This document shows positions 15,924-25,823 of a DNA stretch of 44,473 nucleotides, in pieces (positions within the stretch are counted from its first letter, which is position 1; each line of letters opens with the position of its first letter). The translations under genes and the position numbers were made by a program. This DNA is from Lentisphaerae bacterium GWF2_38_69 (lineage in GTDB: Bacteria > Verrucomicrobiota > Lentisphaeria > Victivallales > GWF2-38-69): NCBI GenBank assembly GCA_001803205.1, contig MHBE01000001.1:1-44473 (forward strand). Direction: 5' to 3'. The notes under the pieces are model-generated. The model was not told the DNA's origin. It made no database searches and saw only the letters and a list, made by a program, of their open reading frames with translations.

Positions 15924-17378
15924 TTAATCTGGCCATTCCGGCTTGTTCAATCCAATCGGGACAGTTGGGCGATTCCAATGCGCTTTTGTCGCGGAATACT
16001 TTATTGGATGACCGAAATAGCTCATAGCACCGTACCCGGTCGATTCGTTTGAGATGAGTATTCTTTTTATCATGGAGTCATCTATTTTTGGAGGAGGCAG
16101 GGATTTAGCGTCAATTCTTCCAAAGGACTGAAGCCACATTGCTGTCGTGCACAGTGAGACTTTTACATGATAACTTCCGCCTTCTTTAGCTCTTCTTATC
16201 AGAGCAGCAAGGATGCCATAAGCCGCAAGATATCCTGTAATATAATCATTTGGGTAAGTCGGGAGCAGTTTAGGGGCAGAGTCGCCGCCTTGTACATGGG
16301 CTAAACCCGTAACAGTCTGCGCTAACTGTTCCCATCCAGGGTAATTTTTCCATGGACCGGTGTGCCCGTAACAGTTTATAGAAGCATATATAAATCCTTT
16401 TCCTTTTTGGGAAAGCCTGTCTGCAATTGTCTTGGGAGAAAAGCCTAAAGATTCCAGTTTTTCAGGCCTGAAACTGTAAGTAAGCACATCAGCTCCGTTA
16501 TCAATTAGTTTCCAGAGAATGTCTTTGCCCTCCTGCGTTTTCAAGTCAATCTGAGTATTTAGTTTGCCGTGTCCTGTATCCATTACGAAAGGAAGAATTA
16601 CAGGAAGCTGAGGGCCATTAATCCTTATTACAGCAGCGTCCTGTTCTGCTAACATCATCCCGCATGTTGGGCCTGCGAGTACATGAGTAATATCAAGGAC
16701 TTTTATTCCTGAAAGAGGCATAGAATTACTCTTTAATGGAGCAAAAGGCTGAGGAACTCCATCAGAAATTTTCTCTATTTCCACTGCTCTGATAAAACCG
16801 TCGGAATAAACTGATTTATACAGAGCCATACCTTGTTCAGACTGGATCCACTCTTCTGGAGAACGGCACATCGCGCAACAGTAACCTTTGCTTTGCATTT
16901 CTTTTTCAATATCTTCAGCTTTCCATTTCGACAATGATGAAGCTATGGCATCTGGGTCATCGGGGCAATTCAAAATACGAAGGATTCCTCTTCTCAGCGC
17001 CGGATAGCCGCCGTTTATAAAAACAAATTTGTTGTTTTGGGTAGGGTACAGGCCAACTGTAGGGTAATCAATATCCGGAAGGGGAACAGCATAGCCATTC
17101 TGTTTCATGTAGTGGCATCTGTAAGTTGAAAGCGCTGCCTCGGCAACATTAATATTTACTTCCTGTTTCTGCTTACTGCCTTTTCTTATATCCCATATTC
17201 CTGATACGCATGAACTTATAGCTGCAAGAGCTGCTGCTGAAGCTTCTCCTATGTGCCAAGGCGAATCCGTTACAGGATCTTGTCCGGTGATTTTTAGGTG
17301 GGCTGTTTCAGGATCAATTTTACCCAGTCTTAAAAGAAACTCTAGTTGCTTATCAATATTTGTATTTCCCGACTTCAT
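15924..17378 (-). CDS. CoA-transferase family III (CaiB/BaiF) protein
   Basis: This 484-aa protein belongs to the type III CoA-transferases, which move CoA between carboxylic acids. Motifs visible are VLDITHVLAGPTCGMMLAEQDAAVIRI, DLKTQEGKDIL, GADVLTYSFRPEKLESLGF, and INCYGHTGPWKNYPGWEQLAQ. In enzymes such as formyl-CoA transferase the catalytic Asp sits where this protein has Glu (GWEQLAQ). That is common in an uncharacterised subfamily and makes the reaction uncertain. The N-terminal 230 residues, before the usual family start (PLSGIKVLDITH), form an additional CaiB-like half (VNINVAEAALS). An AAGGTGG lies about 8 bases before the ATG. The substrate is unknown and no pathway genes flank it. 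Confidence 0.82.
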   Translation of the reverse strand: MKSGNTNIDKQLEFLLRLGKIDPETAHLKITGQDPVTDSPWHIGEASAAALAAISSCVSGIWDIRKGSKQKQEVNINVAEAALSTYRCHYMKQNGYAVPLPDIDYPTVGLYPTQNNKFVFINGGYPALRRGILRILNCPDDPDAIASSLSKWKAEDIEKEMQSKGYCCAMCRSPEEWIQSEQGMALYKSVYSDGFIRAVEIEKISDGVPQPFAPLKSNSMPLSGIKVLDITHVLAGPTCGMMLAEQDAAVIRINGPQLPVILPFVMDTGHGKLNTQIDLKTQEGKDILWKLIDNGADVLTYSFRPEKLESLGFSPKTIADRLSQKGKGFIYASINCYGHTGPWKNYPGWEQLAQTVTGLAHVQGGDSAPKLLPTYPNDYITGYLAAYGILAALIRRAKEGGSYHVKVSLCTTAMWLQSFGRIDAKSLPPPKIDDSMIKRILISNESTGYGAMSYFGHPIKYSATKAHWNRPTVPIGLNKPEWPD

Positions 17379-17411
17379 AATAGCGCCACCTTAAAATAGA
17401 GTTTAAAAAAA

Positions 17412-17501
17412 TGGCGGAGAGATAGGGATTCGAACCCTAGGTAGAGTTACCCCTACACAACATTTCCAATGTTGCGCCTTCGACCGCTCGGCCATCTCTC
17501 C
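17412..17501 (-). tRNA. tRNA-Ser (anticodon GGA)
   Basis: The minus strand folds as a class II tRNA. The acceptor GGAGAGA pairs with TCTCTCC. The anticodon stem CAACATT...AATGTTG holds GGA, reading UCC/UCU serine codons. A long variable arm (TGTAGGGGTAACTCTACC) precedes the T-arm AGGGTTCGAATCCCT. Discriminator G and an encoded CCA end are present. Confidence 0.97.
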
Positions 17502-17693
17502 TGAAAAAGGTAAGAAAAACATAATTTATATTATTCATTGAAAATGGCAAGCTCTGATATTTTAAAGGCTTGATTATTCCCGAAACCAAAATCGAGTTTC
17601 AATTTTTCAATTCTATTGTTAATTCTCAGAAATCGGTATAGATTAATGCCTACGGGACTAATCCTGTTAAACACAAACAATAAGGAGGAGAAT

Positions 17694-19031
17694 ATGTACG
17701 AATTAAACAAATTCATGGCAGAACTCGAAAGAAAAAATCCAGCTCAGCCTGAATTCATTCAAGCAGCAAAGGAAGTACTCGAAACTGTTATCGACTTTGT
17801 TAATGAAAATCCCCGTTATGTGAAAGAAAAAATTCTTGAGAGAATCACAGAGCCTGACAGAATTTTCAGTTTCAAGGTACAGTGGGAAGATGACAAGGGC
17901 GAACTCCATGTGAATAAAGGGCACAGAGTGCAGTTTAATAATGCTATAGGGCCATACAAAGGCGGCCTTAGGTTTCACCCGAGCGTAACTCTCGGCACAC
18001 TTAAATTTCTAGGTTTTGAACAGATATTCAAGAACAGCCTTACAACACTTCCAATGGGCGGCGGCAAGGGCGGTTCTGACTTTAATCCTAAAGGTAAATC
18101 TGACGCAGAAATCAAGAGATTCTGCAGAGCTTTCATGTCTGAACTTCAGAAATACATCGGTCCGGAAACTGATGTGCCGGCTGGTGACATCGGCGTTGGC
18201 GGCAGAGAAATCGGATATATGTATGGAGAGTACAAGAAGCTCAGAAGCGAAAATACCGGCGTTCTTACTGGTAAAGGAATGAACTGGGGCGGATCGCTTA
18301 TCAGACCTGAAGCTACAGGTTATGGTTCTGTTTATTATGCAGACGAAATGTTGAAAGTTCAGAAAGACAGCATGAAAGGTAAGAGAGTAGCTGTATCGGG
18401 ATTTGGTAATGTTGCCTGGGGCGTATGTATCAAGGCTTCAGAGCTTGGAGCAAAAGTTGTTGCGATTTCCGGCCCGGATGGATATATCCTTGATGAAGCA
18501 GGCGTAAATACTCAGAAAAAATGGGATTACCTGCTCGAACTCAGAGCCACTAATAACGATGTGGTAGAACCTTATGCAAAAGAATTTGGCGCTAAATTCT
18601 TTGCAGGAAAGAAACCTTGGGAAGTAAAGGTCGATATGGCATTCCCATGCGCTTTCCAGAATGAACTAAATGCTGATGATGCCAAAGCTCTTATAGCTAA
18701 TGGTTGCAAATATGTAGTTGAAACATCAAACATGGGTTGCACAGCCGATGCAGTAATAGCACTCCAGAAAGCAAAAGTTCTCTTTGCTCCAGGTAAAGCA
18801 GCTAATGCCGGCGGCGTAGCTACATCAGGACTTGAAATGAGCCAGAACGGAATGAAACTTTCATGGCCGCAGGAAGAAGTTGATAACAGGCTAAAACATA
18901 TCATGGTTGCTATCCATGAAGCAGGCCTCAAATACGGAAAGAGAGCTGATGGATACATTGACTATGTAAAGGGTTCCAACATTGCAGGCTTCAAGAAAGT
19001 CGCTGACGCAATGCTTGACCTAGGATACTAA
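17694..19031 (+). CDS. gdhA: NADP-type glutamate dehydrogenase
   Basis: This 445-aa hexameric enzyme aminates 2-oxoglutarate to glutamate with NAD(P)H, the ammonium-assimilating reaction. Length and sequence match the GdhA (small GDH) family: VQFNNAIGPYKGGLRFHPSV, LPMGGGKGGSDFNPKGKS with the catalytic lysines, PAGDIGVGGREIGYMYGEY, the Rossmann segment VAVSGFGNVAWG, and ANAGGVATSGLEMSQN near the C-terminus. The start at 17694 is fixed by AAGGAGGAG six bases upstream, and a longer in-frame reading upstream lacks such a site. It stands alone, followed by a strong intrinsic terminator. The assumption of NADP preference comes from the family. A second, catabolic-type glutamate dehydrogenase lies 3.7 kb downstream. 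Confidence 0.96.
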   Translation: MYELNKFMAELERKNPAQPEFIQAAKEVLETVIDFVNENPRYVKEKILERITEPDRIFSFKVQWEDDKGELHVNKGHRVQFNNAIGPYKGGLRFHPSVTLGTLKFLGFEQIFKNSLTTLPMGGGKGGSDFNPKGKSDAEIKRFCRAFMSELQKYIGPETDVPAGDIGVGGREIGYMYGEYKKLRSENTGVLTGKGMNWGGSLIRPEATGYGSVYYADEMLKVQKDSMKGKRVAVSGFGNVAWGVCIKASELGAKVVAISGPDGYILDEAGVNTQKKWDYLLELRATNNDVVEPYAKEFGAKFFAGKKPWEVKVDMAFPCAFQNELNADDAKALIANGCKYVVETSNMGCTADAVIALQKAKVLFAPGKAANAGGVATSGLEMSQNGMKLSWPQEEVDNRLKHIMVAIHEAGLKYGKRADGYIDYVKGSNIAGFKKVADAMLDLGY

Positions 19032-19064
19032 TTCTAACTAAATTGGTATATTGAACATATTTAG

Positions 19065-19105
19065 TCGGGCGTTTGGTTTTATATCCAAACGCCCGATTTT
19101 CTTTT
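19065..19105 (+). terminator. Strong Rho-independent terminator after gdhA
   Basis: A perfect 12-bp stem (TCGGGCGTTTGG and its complement, 19065-19076 and 19085-19096) with an 8-base loop is followed by TTTTCTTTT. Confidence 0.95.
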
Positions 19106-19153
19106 CTCTATAGTTCCTATCTGGAAAAATAGAAATAAAATCAATTTAATTAA

Positions 19154-19389
19154 ATGATAGAGTACCCAAGAATCAATCCTATTCTATTTATAATTTCGAA
19201 TATTATCTTCAGAATCCTCTTCAGATATTCAACTTAATGAATGGAGGCATGTCTTTTCACGGAGCAGGAATCGGGGCGATAGTTGCAGGTGTTCTGGTAT
19301 GCAAAAGAATAGATAAAAATTTTTTCCAGGCTATGATTTTTCCGAAGGATTCATTACATATTTCAAGGCATCCCAGCAAGTTTTTATAA
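19154..19389 (+). pseudogene. lgt: Remnant of prolipoprotein diacylglyceryl transferase
   Basis: An ATG at 19154 opens with MIEYPRINPILF, the typical Lgt N-terminus, and reaches a stop at 19235-19237. One frame over, a second segment (19237-19389) reads NGGMSFHGAGIGAIVAGVLV, then FPKDSLHISRHPSKFL and stop. These correspond to the Lgt segments around the conserved GGMSFHG and the HPSQLYE region. Most of the roughly 270-residue enzyme, including many membrane helices, is deleted, so this is an eroded gene. Lipobox-bearing proteins in this window imply that a functional lgt exists elsewhere. Confidence 0.8.
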
Positions 19390-19399
19390 TATCAATATA

Positions 19400-22300
19400 T
19401 CAATTCATTGGCTTGTATATAATGCCTTTTTTATTTCTGCCGTCTATTTTGATTACTGCTGGAGTATTGAATCTGATATGGCGTACATAATTGTCTTCGA
19501 ATTCAGCTTTCTGGTCATTAAGGAAATTAACATTATAAAAGCCGTCATTTAGATAAGGATTGATGGTAAAATATCCGACACCGAAAGAGGTTAGATTCTG
19601 GAAGAAGTGCGTTCCCTGACTCGGATCGATATGAAAATCTTTTAATCCTGATTCAACAATAAGTCTTGCTGCCGATATCTGCGCCCATTTTACAGGTATT
19701 CCCAGCCACGGATCGCTTGAACCCCAGCGTCCGGGCCCTATAAGGATGTAGTTCTTTTTATTTTTCACAAATTGAATGTTTATTCTCTCGACAGTCTCTG
19801 CTATAAGCTTGGTATTGGCTGGATCGAAAGCATCAGGTTTTACATAAACGATATCGCAAATATTATCTAAAATGCCATTGCCTAAAGATTGTTTGCTATA
19901 AATGACAGTGTCTTTTTCCGAGTAATGGTCAAGATTTATCTGCATTTTTTCCTGGGCTGCCACAATGGGCCTGATTTGAAGGAAATGAAAAATCTGAGGC
20001 TGTTCTTTGGTCTTGTCGATATTGACAGAGAATTCTATTTCTACATGGTTATTCATCTCATTCTTGCCAATCTCCAGTAATTTTTGAATTATTTCGGCAA
20101 GCGGGAAGACATCATATTTAAGAATGCTTGAAAAGGTGATAAGTTTTTTCCCTCCTTCCTGCACTCCATCGCGAATTATCTGGTCACGCAAATCATATGT
20201 GGAAGCTACATATTTAAGAGCAGTGTCATTTTCAGCATCTTTTACTCTGAGTTTCAGCAGGTTGACTGTTTCCTCAACGGCCGGGTGAAATTTGTCTGAA
20301 TCAAGGTCTAGAGCATAGAATTCTTTTTGACTGTCTTTCAGCGCATATTCCGGAGAAGACAATTGGAGTACTTTCTTAGGGTATATAGGGCAGAAACGAA
20401 GAGAGATGCCGCCTTCGACTATAGTTTTTCCCAAACCGAAAGCAATATTGGCTATGCCGTCTTCATATTTTTCAGGATCTATCGGGTAGAAATTTACGGA
20501 ACGGGCTACTCCGGAAAGAGTCGGATAGAAACGCTTTTCGTATGCGCTGCCTGAGATTTTCTGTATAACTATTCCCATCTTTTCTTCGTCTATAACATTA
20601 GAAGTAGCAGCAATATAAGCTTTACTTTCTCTAAAAAAAACTGATGCATAGACGCATTTAATAGCCTGTTCCAGCTGAGAGCGTCTTACATTCATATCAG
20701 GGTGGTTATTAGAAATCATGAAAGTGGAATAGACGCCTGCAAAAGGCTGGTAGTGGCTGTCTTCGAGTAAACTTGAAGAACGCACGGCAAGAGGCTCTCT
20801 GATAGATTTGCATATCTCTTCTATATAAATTTTCATTCTTTCGGGGACTGCAGCATTTTTGAAACGCTCTATGACCTCTTCATCAGAGATATCTTTCAGA
20901 GCAAATTCATATAATTTGTTAATTTCCATGAATTCATCAAAAAGGTCGGTTGTAAGGACAATCGTTTTTGGTATGCTGACTACGACATTTTCCCAATTGA
21001 ACATGAGTTTATGCTTTTTTATAAAGGAATCGATGAAGGCTATACCCCTTGCTTTACCTCCAAGCTGACCGTCTCCAAGTCGTGTAAATATGGCATATTC
21101 GTCAATATGGCTTGCTATCACTCCGCGCCCCTTTGTTTTTCTATAGTTTGCAATTGTATCAATCAGGTAACTTCTGACTTCCTCTATGTCATTAAAATCA
21201 TTGAGTCCTTTGGGTTCAAAAAGTTTTGCAATTGCAAAAAGAGCTCTTGCCTTGAGCCAGCGGGAAAAGTGATTGTTTGAAACATGATAAGACAGTGATT
21301 TGGGATTTATGTATTTGAGTTTAAACTGTAGAGCCTTAAGATTGCTGGCTCTTTCTATTTCCACATCCCATTCAGGGTTCATAAAAACGAAGTCACCAAA
21401 GCCGTAATTTTCTTTTATATAATTCTTTAGTTCGATTAAAAGAATCTTAGAATACTTATTTATAAACTTTACGCTTAACTCATTAATAATATCCTGGCTC
21501 CACTCGTCTGAGGACTGGAGAAGAATCGGCAATTTAGAGCCTTCTTTTCTTATTAGCCTGGCGAGTTTGACTCCTGATTCTTTATCCATTTGACCATTTC
21601 TAGGATAAGCAATATCAGATATTACTCCCAACAGATTTTTATTATATTTTTGATAAAGAGATAAAGCATCGTCAAAATTCTTGGCAAGCAGAATTTTTGG
21701 GCGGGCTCTCATCCGAAGCATTTTTTCATGCTCATTAAGACCTTCGGTCATAAGTTCAGCAGTTTGGTCAAAAATAGCTTTGTAAATCGTTGGAAGATAA
21801 GATGAATAATATCTTATTGAATCTTCCACAAGCAAGATGGCCTGGACTCCTTTTTGCATTACATCATATTCGGCATTCATTTTGTCTTCTAGAAGCTTTA
21901 TTATGGCCAGAAGCAGACTGGCATTGCCGAGCCAGCAAAAGACATAGTCGATAGACCTGAGGTCCTCATTTGCCAGCTTCATAGAAACTTCCCGAGAGAA
22001 ATGAGTAAGTACTACTATCGGTATAGCCGGAAACTTTGATTTAACGGTTTTAGCCATTTCGAAGGCGTCAATTTTTCCTACATTCAGCATTGTAATTACC
22101 AGATCAAACTTCTTTTTTTCAAGAAGTTCGAAAGCTATCTCCGAGGAACAGGCCTGTGTGAATTGCGGTGGGTATCTAAGATTTATAGAGGCGTATTCAA
22201 GGAAAATTTTTTCATTTATCCTGCCATCTTCTTCAAGCATGAAATAATCATAATTCGAACAGATAAGCAGGACATTGATTATGCGCTGCTGCATGAGATT

Positions 22301-22408
22301 CTGGAAAGCAATGTCATTGAATTCATATTTATCTGTTACATAGAGTTCGTTATAGTTATGTTTAATCTGCATCTTCATTGATGATACTGTTTCATTATCT
22401 GAGGACAT
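19400..22408 (-). CDS. Two receiver-like domains fused to PEP/pyruvate-binding (PPDK_N) domain
   Basis: The 1002-aa product starts at the ATG at 22408, with GGAG about 9 bases upstream. A TTG five codons earlier overlaps that site. The N-terminus has a degenerate receiver (INVLLICSNYDY ... PIVVLTHFS) and then a better receiver with acidic pocket and phospho-acceptor candidates (AILLVEDS ... GVISDIAYPR, then LLQSS). From about residue 430 follows the ATP-grasp-like nucleotide-binding half of PEP synthase: GQLGGKARGIAF, EPLAVRSSSLLEDSHYQPF, FAGVYSTFM, YPTLSGVARSVNFYP. The phospho-His swivelling domain and the PEP-binding barrel of true PEP synthase are absent, so it cannot run the whole reaction alone. 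A conserved C-terminus (YILIGPGRWGSSDPWLGIPV) follows. It diverges from the large NAD-glutamate dehydrogenase gene. A signalling or regulatory kinase role is inference. Confidence 0.8.
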   Translation of the reverse strand: MSSDNETVSSMKMQIKHNYNELYVTDKYEFNDIAFQNLMQQRIINVLLICSNYDYFMLEEDGRINEKIFLEYASINLRYPPQFTQACSSEIAFELLEKKKFDLVITMLNVGKIDAFEMAKTVKSKFPAIPIVVLTHFSREVSMKLANEDLRSIDYVFCWLGNASLLLAIIKLLEDKMNAEYDVMQKGVQAILLVEDSIRYYSSYLPTIYKAIFDQTAELMTEGLNEHEKMLRMRARPKILLAKNFDDALSLYQKYNKNLLGVISDIAYPRNGQMDKESGVKLARLIRKEGSKLPILLQSSDEWSQDIINELSVKFINKYSKILLIELKNYIKENYGFGDFVFMNPEWDVEIERASNLKALQFKLKYINPKSLSYHVSNNHFSRWLKARALFAIAKLFEPKGLNDFNDIEEVRSYLIDTIANYRKTKGRGVIASHIDEYAIFTRLGDGQLGGKARGIAFIDSFIKKHKLMFNWENVVVSIPKTIVLTTDLFDEFMEINKLYEFALKDISDEEVIERFKNAAVPERMKIYIEEICKSIREPLAVRSSSLLEDSHYQPFAGVYSTFMISNNHPDMNVRRSQLEQAIKCVYASVFFRESKAYIAATSNVIDEEKMGIVIQKISGSAYEKRFYPTLSGVARSVNFYPIDPEKYEDGIANIAFGLGKTIVEGGISLRFCPIYPKKVLQLSSPEYALKDSQKEFYALDLDSDKFHPAVEETVNLLKLRVKDAENDTALKYVASTYDLRDQIIRDGVQEGGKKLITFSSILKYDVFPLAEIIQKLLEIGKNEMNNHVEIEFSVNIDKTKEQPQIFHFLQIRPIVAAQEKMQINLDHYSEKDTVIYSKQSLGNGILDNICDIVYVKPDAFDPANTKLIAETVERINIQFVKNKKNYILIGPGRWGSSDPWLGIPVKWAQISAARLIVESGLKDFHIDPSQGTHFFQNLTSFGVGYFTINPYLNDGFYNVNFLNDQKAEFEDNYVRHIRFNTPAVIKIDGRNKKGIIYKPMN

Positions 22409-22682
22409 AGCGATTTTCTCCAATCAATCAGGCGCTTTTTCTACACGATAGAAATGTAAAAATTATAGAATAAAAGCTGCTTAATATGTTTTACTTTTCC
22501 TTGGAAAAAGAATATCCTGAAGAGCTGTCAGAGTCAATAGGTCTTAAAGTATGTGTGTCTTGATTCTAAAAGGAGCTCTGAAGCTGAGGATTTTTGCGAC
22601 TGATTTGGATTGTTTTAAATTTAATTGTTGTTAAACTAAATAGATAAGAATTAATACACAAGCATTCAGGGAGAGTATAATC

Positions 22683-25600
22683 ATGAATACAGATCAAACA
22701 ACTCATTGCCTGGCTGTGATAAAGCAGTCTCACGGCGAATATATAATTAATTCAGCCCGGAAAGTAAATCTGGATCTGGGAATACTATATGAAGCTGTAA
22801 TCGATCTATCAGAAGAAGGTATTATTACTGCCAGAAGCATTAATCTTGCTGCAGGAATACTTCTAAATGACCTATGGCTTCCCAATTATTTTTTTGAGAA
22901 TATAACAATTGATTCACTGAAAAGCATCCTTGAGACTATAGCTACCAGTCTAAAGGAAAAAGATGGAAAAGTTTCACTAATAGGCAGAGTTTCTCATGGA
23001 AAACTGGCATATGCGCAAGGCAAAGATGCCTATAGTATAAGAATAGCTACAGAAGAAACCAGAGATCAGATGGAGACTGCTATTGGCCCGTATATTAGCG
23101 GGCACAGAAGAGAATATTACTATAGTCCTGACAGCAAGTACTATACATATCTTGTAAGACCCCAATGTATTATAGAATGTAAAAAGGAAGACTTCAGTAA
23201 GTCCCCATTCCTTTTTAGTCTGTCCGATGACTTCAAGACAACTCCGGAAGAGACCAGAATCCGTTACAAAAGTTTCCTGAAGGAGGCTCAGCAGGCAATA
23301 ACTCCCATGATAACTACCTCTTATCTTCCTGCTACGAAAGAGACTAGATTTATGTTTATAAGCGATTTTGCTCTGCCTCAGCTGCCGGTGCTTAGAAGAT
23401 TTTTCGAGGACAATGGGGTCATTTTGAGACGCGCTTACTGGGAGCCGTATTTTACGGGAAGCGATACTCCGTCTTCAATTTGTTCCGTGTATACAATAGG
23501 GGAGATGAATAAAGAACTGGAACTAAAAATGCTTTCAGATCTCTATGCTTTTCTGGCATTTGCCATTAGTCCTGTTACTGAATTGTATGTGAATGGTTCA
23601 CTCACATTTAAAGAGATGCTTTTCGCTGGAAATCTTATTGATTTTACTCATCTGTTTATTTATAAGGAAAGCTATGCAGACACTGAGATATTTCAGAGTT
23701 TAACCAATGCAGACCAGAGAGATGCATTTTCCAACAGGATGCATGATTCAAACAAGAGTTCATATGTATATAGAACTATTACAGAAAAAGCAAAAGACAA
23801 TCCTGACCTGATTAAATATCTTTTCAGGATATTTGATGCTAAATTCAACCCAAGTAAGAAAAATACTATAACTGAAGAGCAAATTACTGAGAAGTATAAA
23901 GATTACATTAAAGCAATATCGATAAGGTTTATGGAAGAATCTGTCTCTTATGAGATATTCAAATACATGTTCAGATTTAATACTGCACTTCTTAAGACAA
24001 ATTTCTACATGGAAGAGAAGAGAGCCTACGCATTCAGGTTCACTAATGCAATTCTGGATCCGCTGATCTTCAACCAGTTCGTGTATGGGATATTTTTTAT
24101 AAATGGACATTATGCGTGCGGGACTCATATGAGAGCTAAAGATATTGCCAGAGGAGGTTTGAGACTCCTTAGGATAACTAAGAGTAATTACGGTTCTGAA
24201 ATTGATAAATCCACTCTTTTGAATTACGCATTGGGACCAAAAGCTCAGCGGCTTAAACATAAAGATATATGCGAGAGCGGTTCAAAAGGTGTTATTGTTC
24301 CTTACCCGCTCTATGCAAATTTCGGGTTTCTGGCACTTATGGACTATACCGATGGAATTATAGATCTGATGCTTCCTTCAAATAGTATTGTAGATTATCT
24401 GGGAATAAATGAGATGGTTTTCTTCGGGCCTGACGAAGGTACCGCTCCAATGATGGACACGGTCTCATTTCACGCACGCGAAAGAGGGTACAAGTATTGG
24501 AGAACCATCACAACAGGTAAAAGTTTTGGAATCCCTCACGAAGTTTATGGAGTCCTCCACAACGGCGATATGTTTGGACTTTTAGACAGAGGAGAAAAAG
24601 GAACTGAACTGCAGATAAACGGAGAGTCTATTCTCACGACCGATAATTCTGAAAAGATTTATGAAGTTATTGGAGGCAAAATCAATGTAAGCGGTATGAC
24701 AACTAGCTGTATTATGGCAAGTTTCAGGACGCTCCTTGAGCACTACGCAGATAAAGAAGAAGAGACTAATTTTATGATGACCGGAGGTCCTGACGGAGAC
24801 CTTGGTTCAAATCAGATACAGTGCTATAGAGGCAAAATTTGTCTTGTTATAGACAGCGGTTCAGTCCTTTATGACCCTAAAGGGTTAAATAAGAAAGAGC
24901 TCATGAAGATAGCATTTATGAGGCATACTTCTCCGAGAGCAAATACTCTGTCTTACCCCAGAGAAGAGCTCAGTAGCGAAGGATTCATGATAGAAAGACT
25001 CAGCAGAGCTGCAACTCTGCCGGACGGAACTGAAGTAGAGGACGGTGCGATATTCCACAGAACTTTCCTGACAAACCCGGAAAACCGTAAGTTTTTTGAG
25101 AAAGCAAACATTAAAGCTTTTATCCCATGCGGGGGAGGCAAGGATTCGATAAACGGAACAAATGTGAAAGATTTTCTATCTAATTTCAAAGAGCTTAAAT
25201 ATATTGTTGAAGGAGCCAATGTATTCTTCGATGATTCAGCAAGAAGGTATATAGCAAGAAATTCCGAGATAAAACACATTAAGGATTCAACTGCAAATAA
25301 AGGTGGAGTTATGTCCAGCTCTTTAGCAGAAGTGCTTCCTGCTTTCCTGCTGGGTGATTTGTACGAGGAAAAGCTCCTCAATGATGTGAAAATCAGATGG
25401 GGATTGATAAGAAATGTAAATAGTATTATACAAAAGTGTTCCTCTGATGAAACGAAAACTCTTATCAATCTCTATGAGAAAAATCAGCGTAATATTCCTC
25501 TTTTTGTTCTTTCAGTTGAGACAAGCGAAGAAATTCTTGCTCTTCAGGATAAATTCGAATCCAAATTAGATAGAATATTAAGTAAAGATGAAGTTGTCTG

Positions 25601-25823
25601 GAAAATACTTGAAAACTATTTACCTGAAGTTCTGGTTAAAAATTTTGGAAGAGATTACATATTAAACACTCTTGGTTCAAATGATCTTGAGGCTTATCGA
25701 AACGCTATTCTCACAAAAAAGCTTTCAGCGATGGCTTTTTACAAGTATGCAGTTGACTGGTCTTCATTCCTCAGCTATGTGGACAAGGATTTTGATGGAG
25801 CTATAAGAAGCATCTTGTCATAA
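22683..25823 (+). CDS. Large NAD-dependent glutamate dehydrogenase (about 115-kDa class)
   Basis: This 1046-aa enzyme resembles the yeast Gdh2/large GDH class, which oxidises glutamate to 2-oxoglutarate and ammonium with NAD. The N-terminal 400 residues are a regulatory region. The catalytic core contains MRAKDIARGGLRLL (483-496), SGSKGVIVPYP, GPDEGTAPMMD, the nucleotide-binding TGGPDGDLGSNQI, and FIPCGGGKDSING with VEGANVFFDDSARRYI. The ATG has GGGAG about 8 bases upstream. It is divergent from the receiver/PEP-binding protein and convergent with the PtsP-like gene 35 bases away, with no hairpin between them. With gdhA it gives the cell both directions of glutamate/2-oxoglutarate exchange, so tight control is expected. 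Confidence 0.92.
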   Translation: MNTDQTTHCLAVIKQSHGEYIINSARKVNLDLGILYEAVIDLSEEGIITARSINLAAGILLNDLWLPNYFFENITIDSLKSILETIATSLKEKDGKVSLIGRVSHGKLAYAQGKDAYSIRIATEETRDQMETAIGPYISGHRREYYYSPDSKYYTYLVRPQCIIECKKEDFSKSPFLFSLSDDFKTTPEETRIRYKSFLKEAQQAITPMITTSYLPATKETRFMFISDFALPQLPVLRRFFEDNGVILRRAYWEPYFTGSDTPSSICSVYTIGEMNKELELKMLSDLYAFLAFAISPVTELYVNGSLTFKEMLFAGNLIDFTHLFIYKESYADTEIFQSLTNADQRDAFSNRMHDSNKSSYVYRTITEKAKDNPDLIKYLFRIFDAKFNPSKKNTITEEQITEKYKDYIKAISIRFMEESVSYEIFKYMFRFNTALLKTNFYMEEKRAYAFRFTNAILDPLIFNQFVYGIFFINGHYACGTHMRAKDIARGGLRLLRITKSNYGSEIDKSTLLNYALGPKAQRLKHKDICESGSKGVIVPYPLYANFGFLALMDYTDGIIDLMLPSNSIVDYLGINEMVFFGPDEGTAPMMDTVSFHARERGYKYWRTITTGKSFGIPHEVYGVLHNGDMFGLLDRGEKGTELQINGESILTTDNSEKIYEVIGGKINVSGMTTSCIMASFRTLLEHYADKEEETNFMMTGGPDGDLGSNQIQCYRGKICLVIDSGSVLYDPKGLNKKELMKIAFMRHTSPRANTLSYPREELSSEGFMIERLSRAATLPDGTEVEDGAIFHRTFLTNPENRKFFEKANIKAFIPCGGGKDSINGTNVKDFLSNFKELKYIVEGANVFFDDSARRYIARNSEIKHIKDSTANKGGVMSSSLAEVLPAFLLGDLYEEKLLNDVKIRWGLIRNVNSIIQKCSSDETKTLINLYEKNQRNIPLFVLSVETSEEILALQDKFESKLDRILSKDEVVWKILENYLPEVLVKNFGRDYILNTLGSNDLEAYRNAILTKKLSAMAFYKYAVDWSSFLSYVDKDFDGAIRSILS

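Noticed and set aside
22424-22682. Short ORF near 22486 (MFYFSLEKEYPEELSESIGL) upstream of NAD-glutamate dehydrogenase
   Set aside because: It is 26 residues with no ribosome-binding site and no family I recognise. The gap otherwise looks like ordinary divergent promoter sequence.
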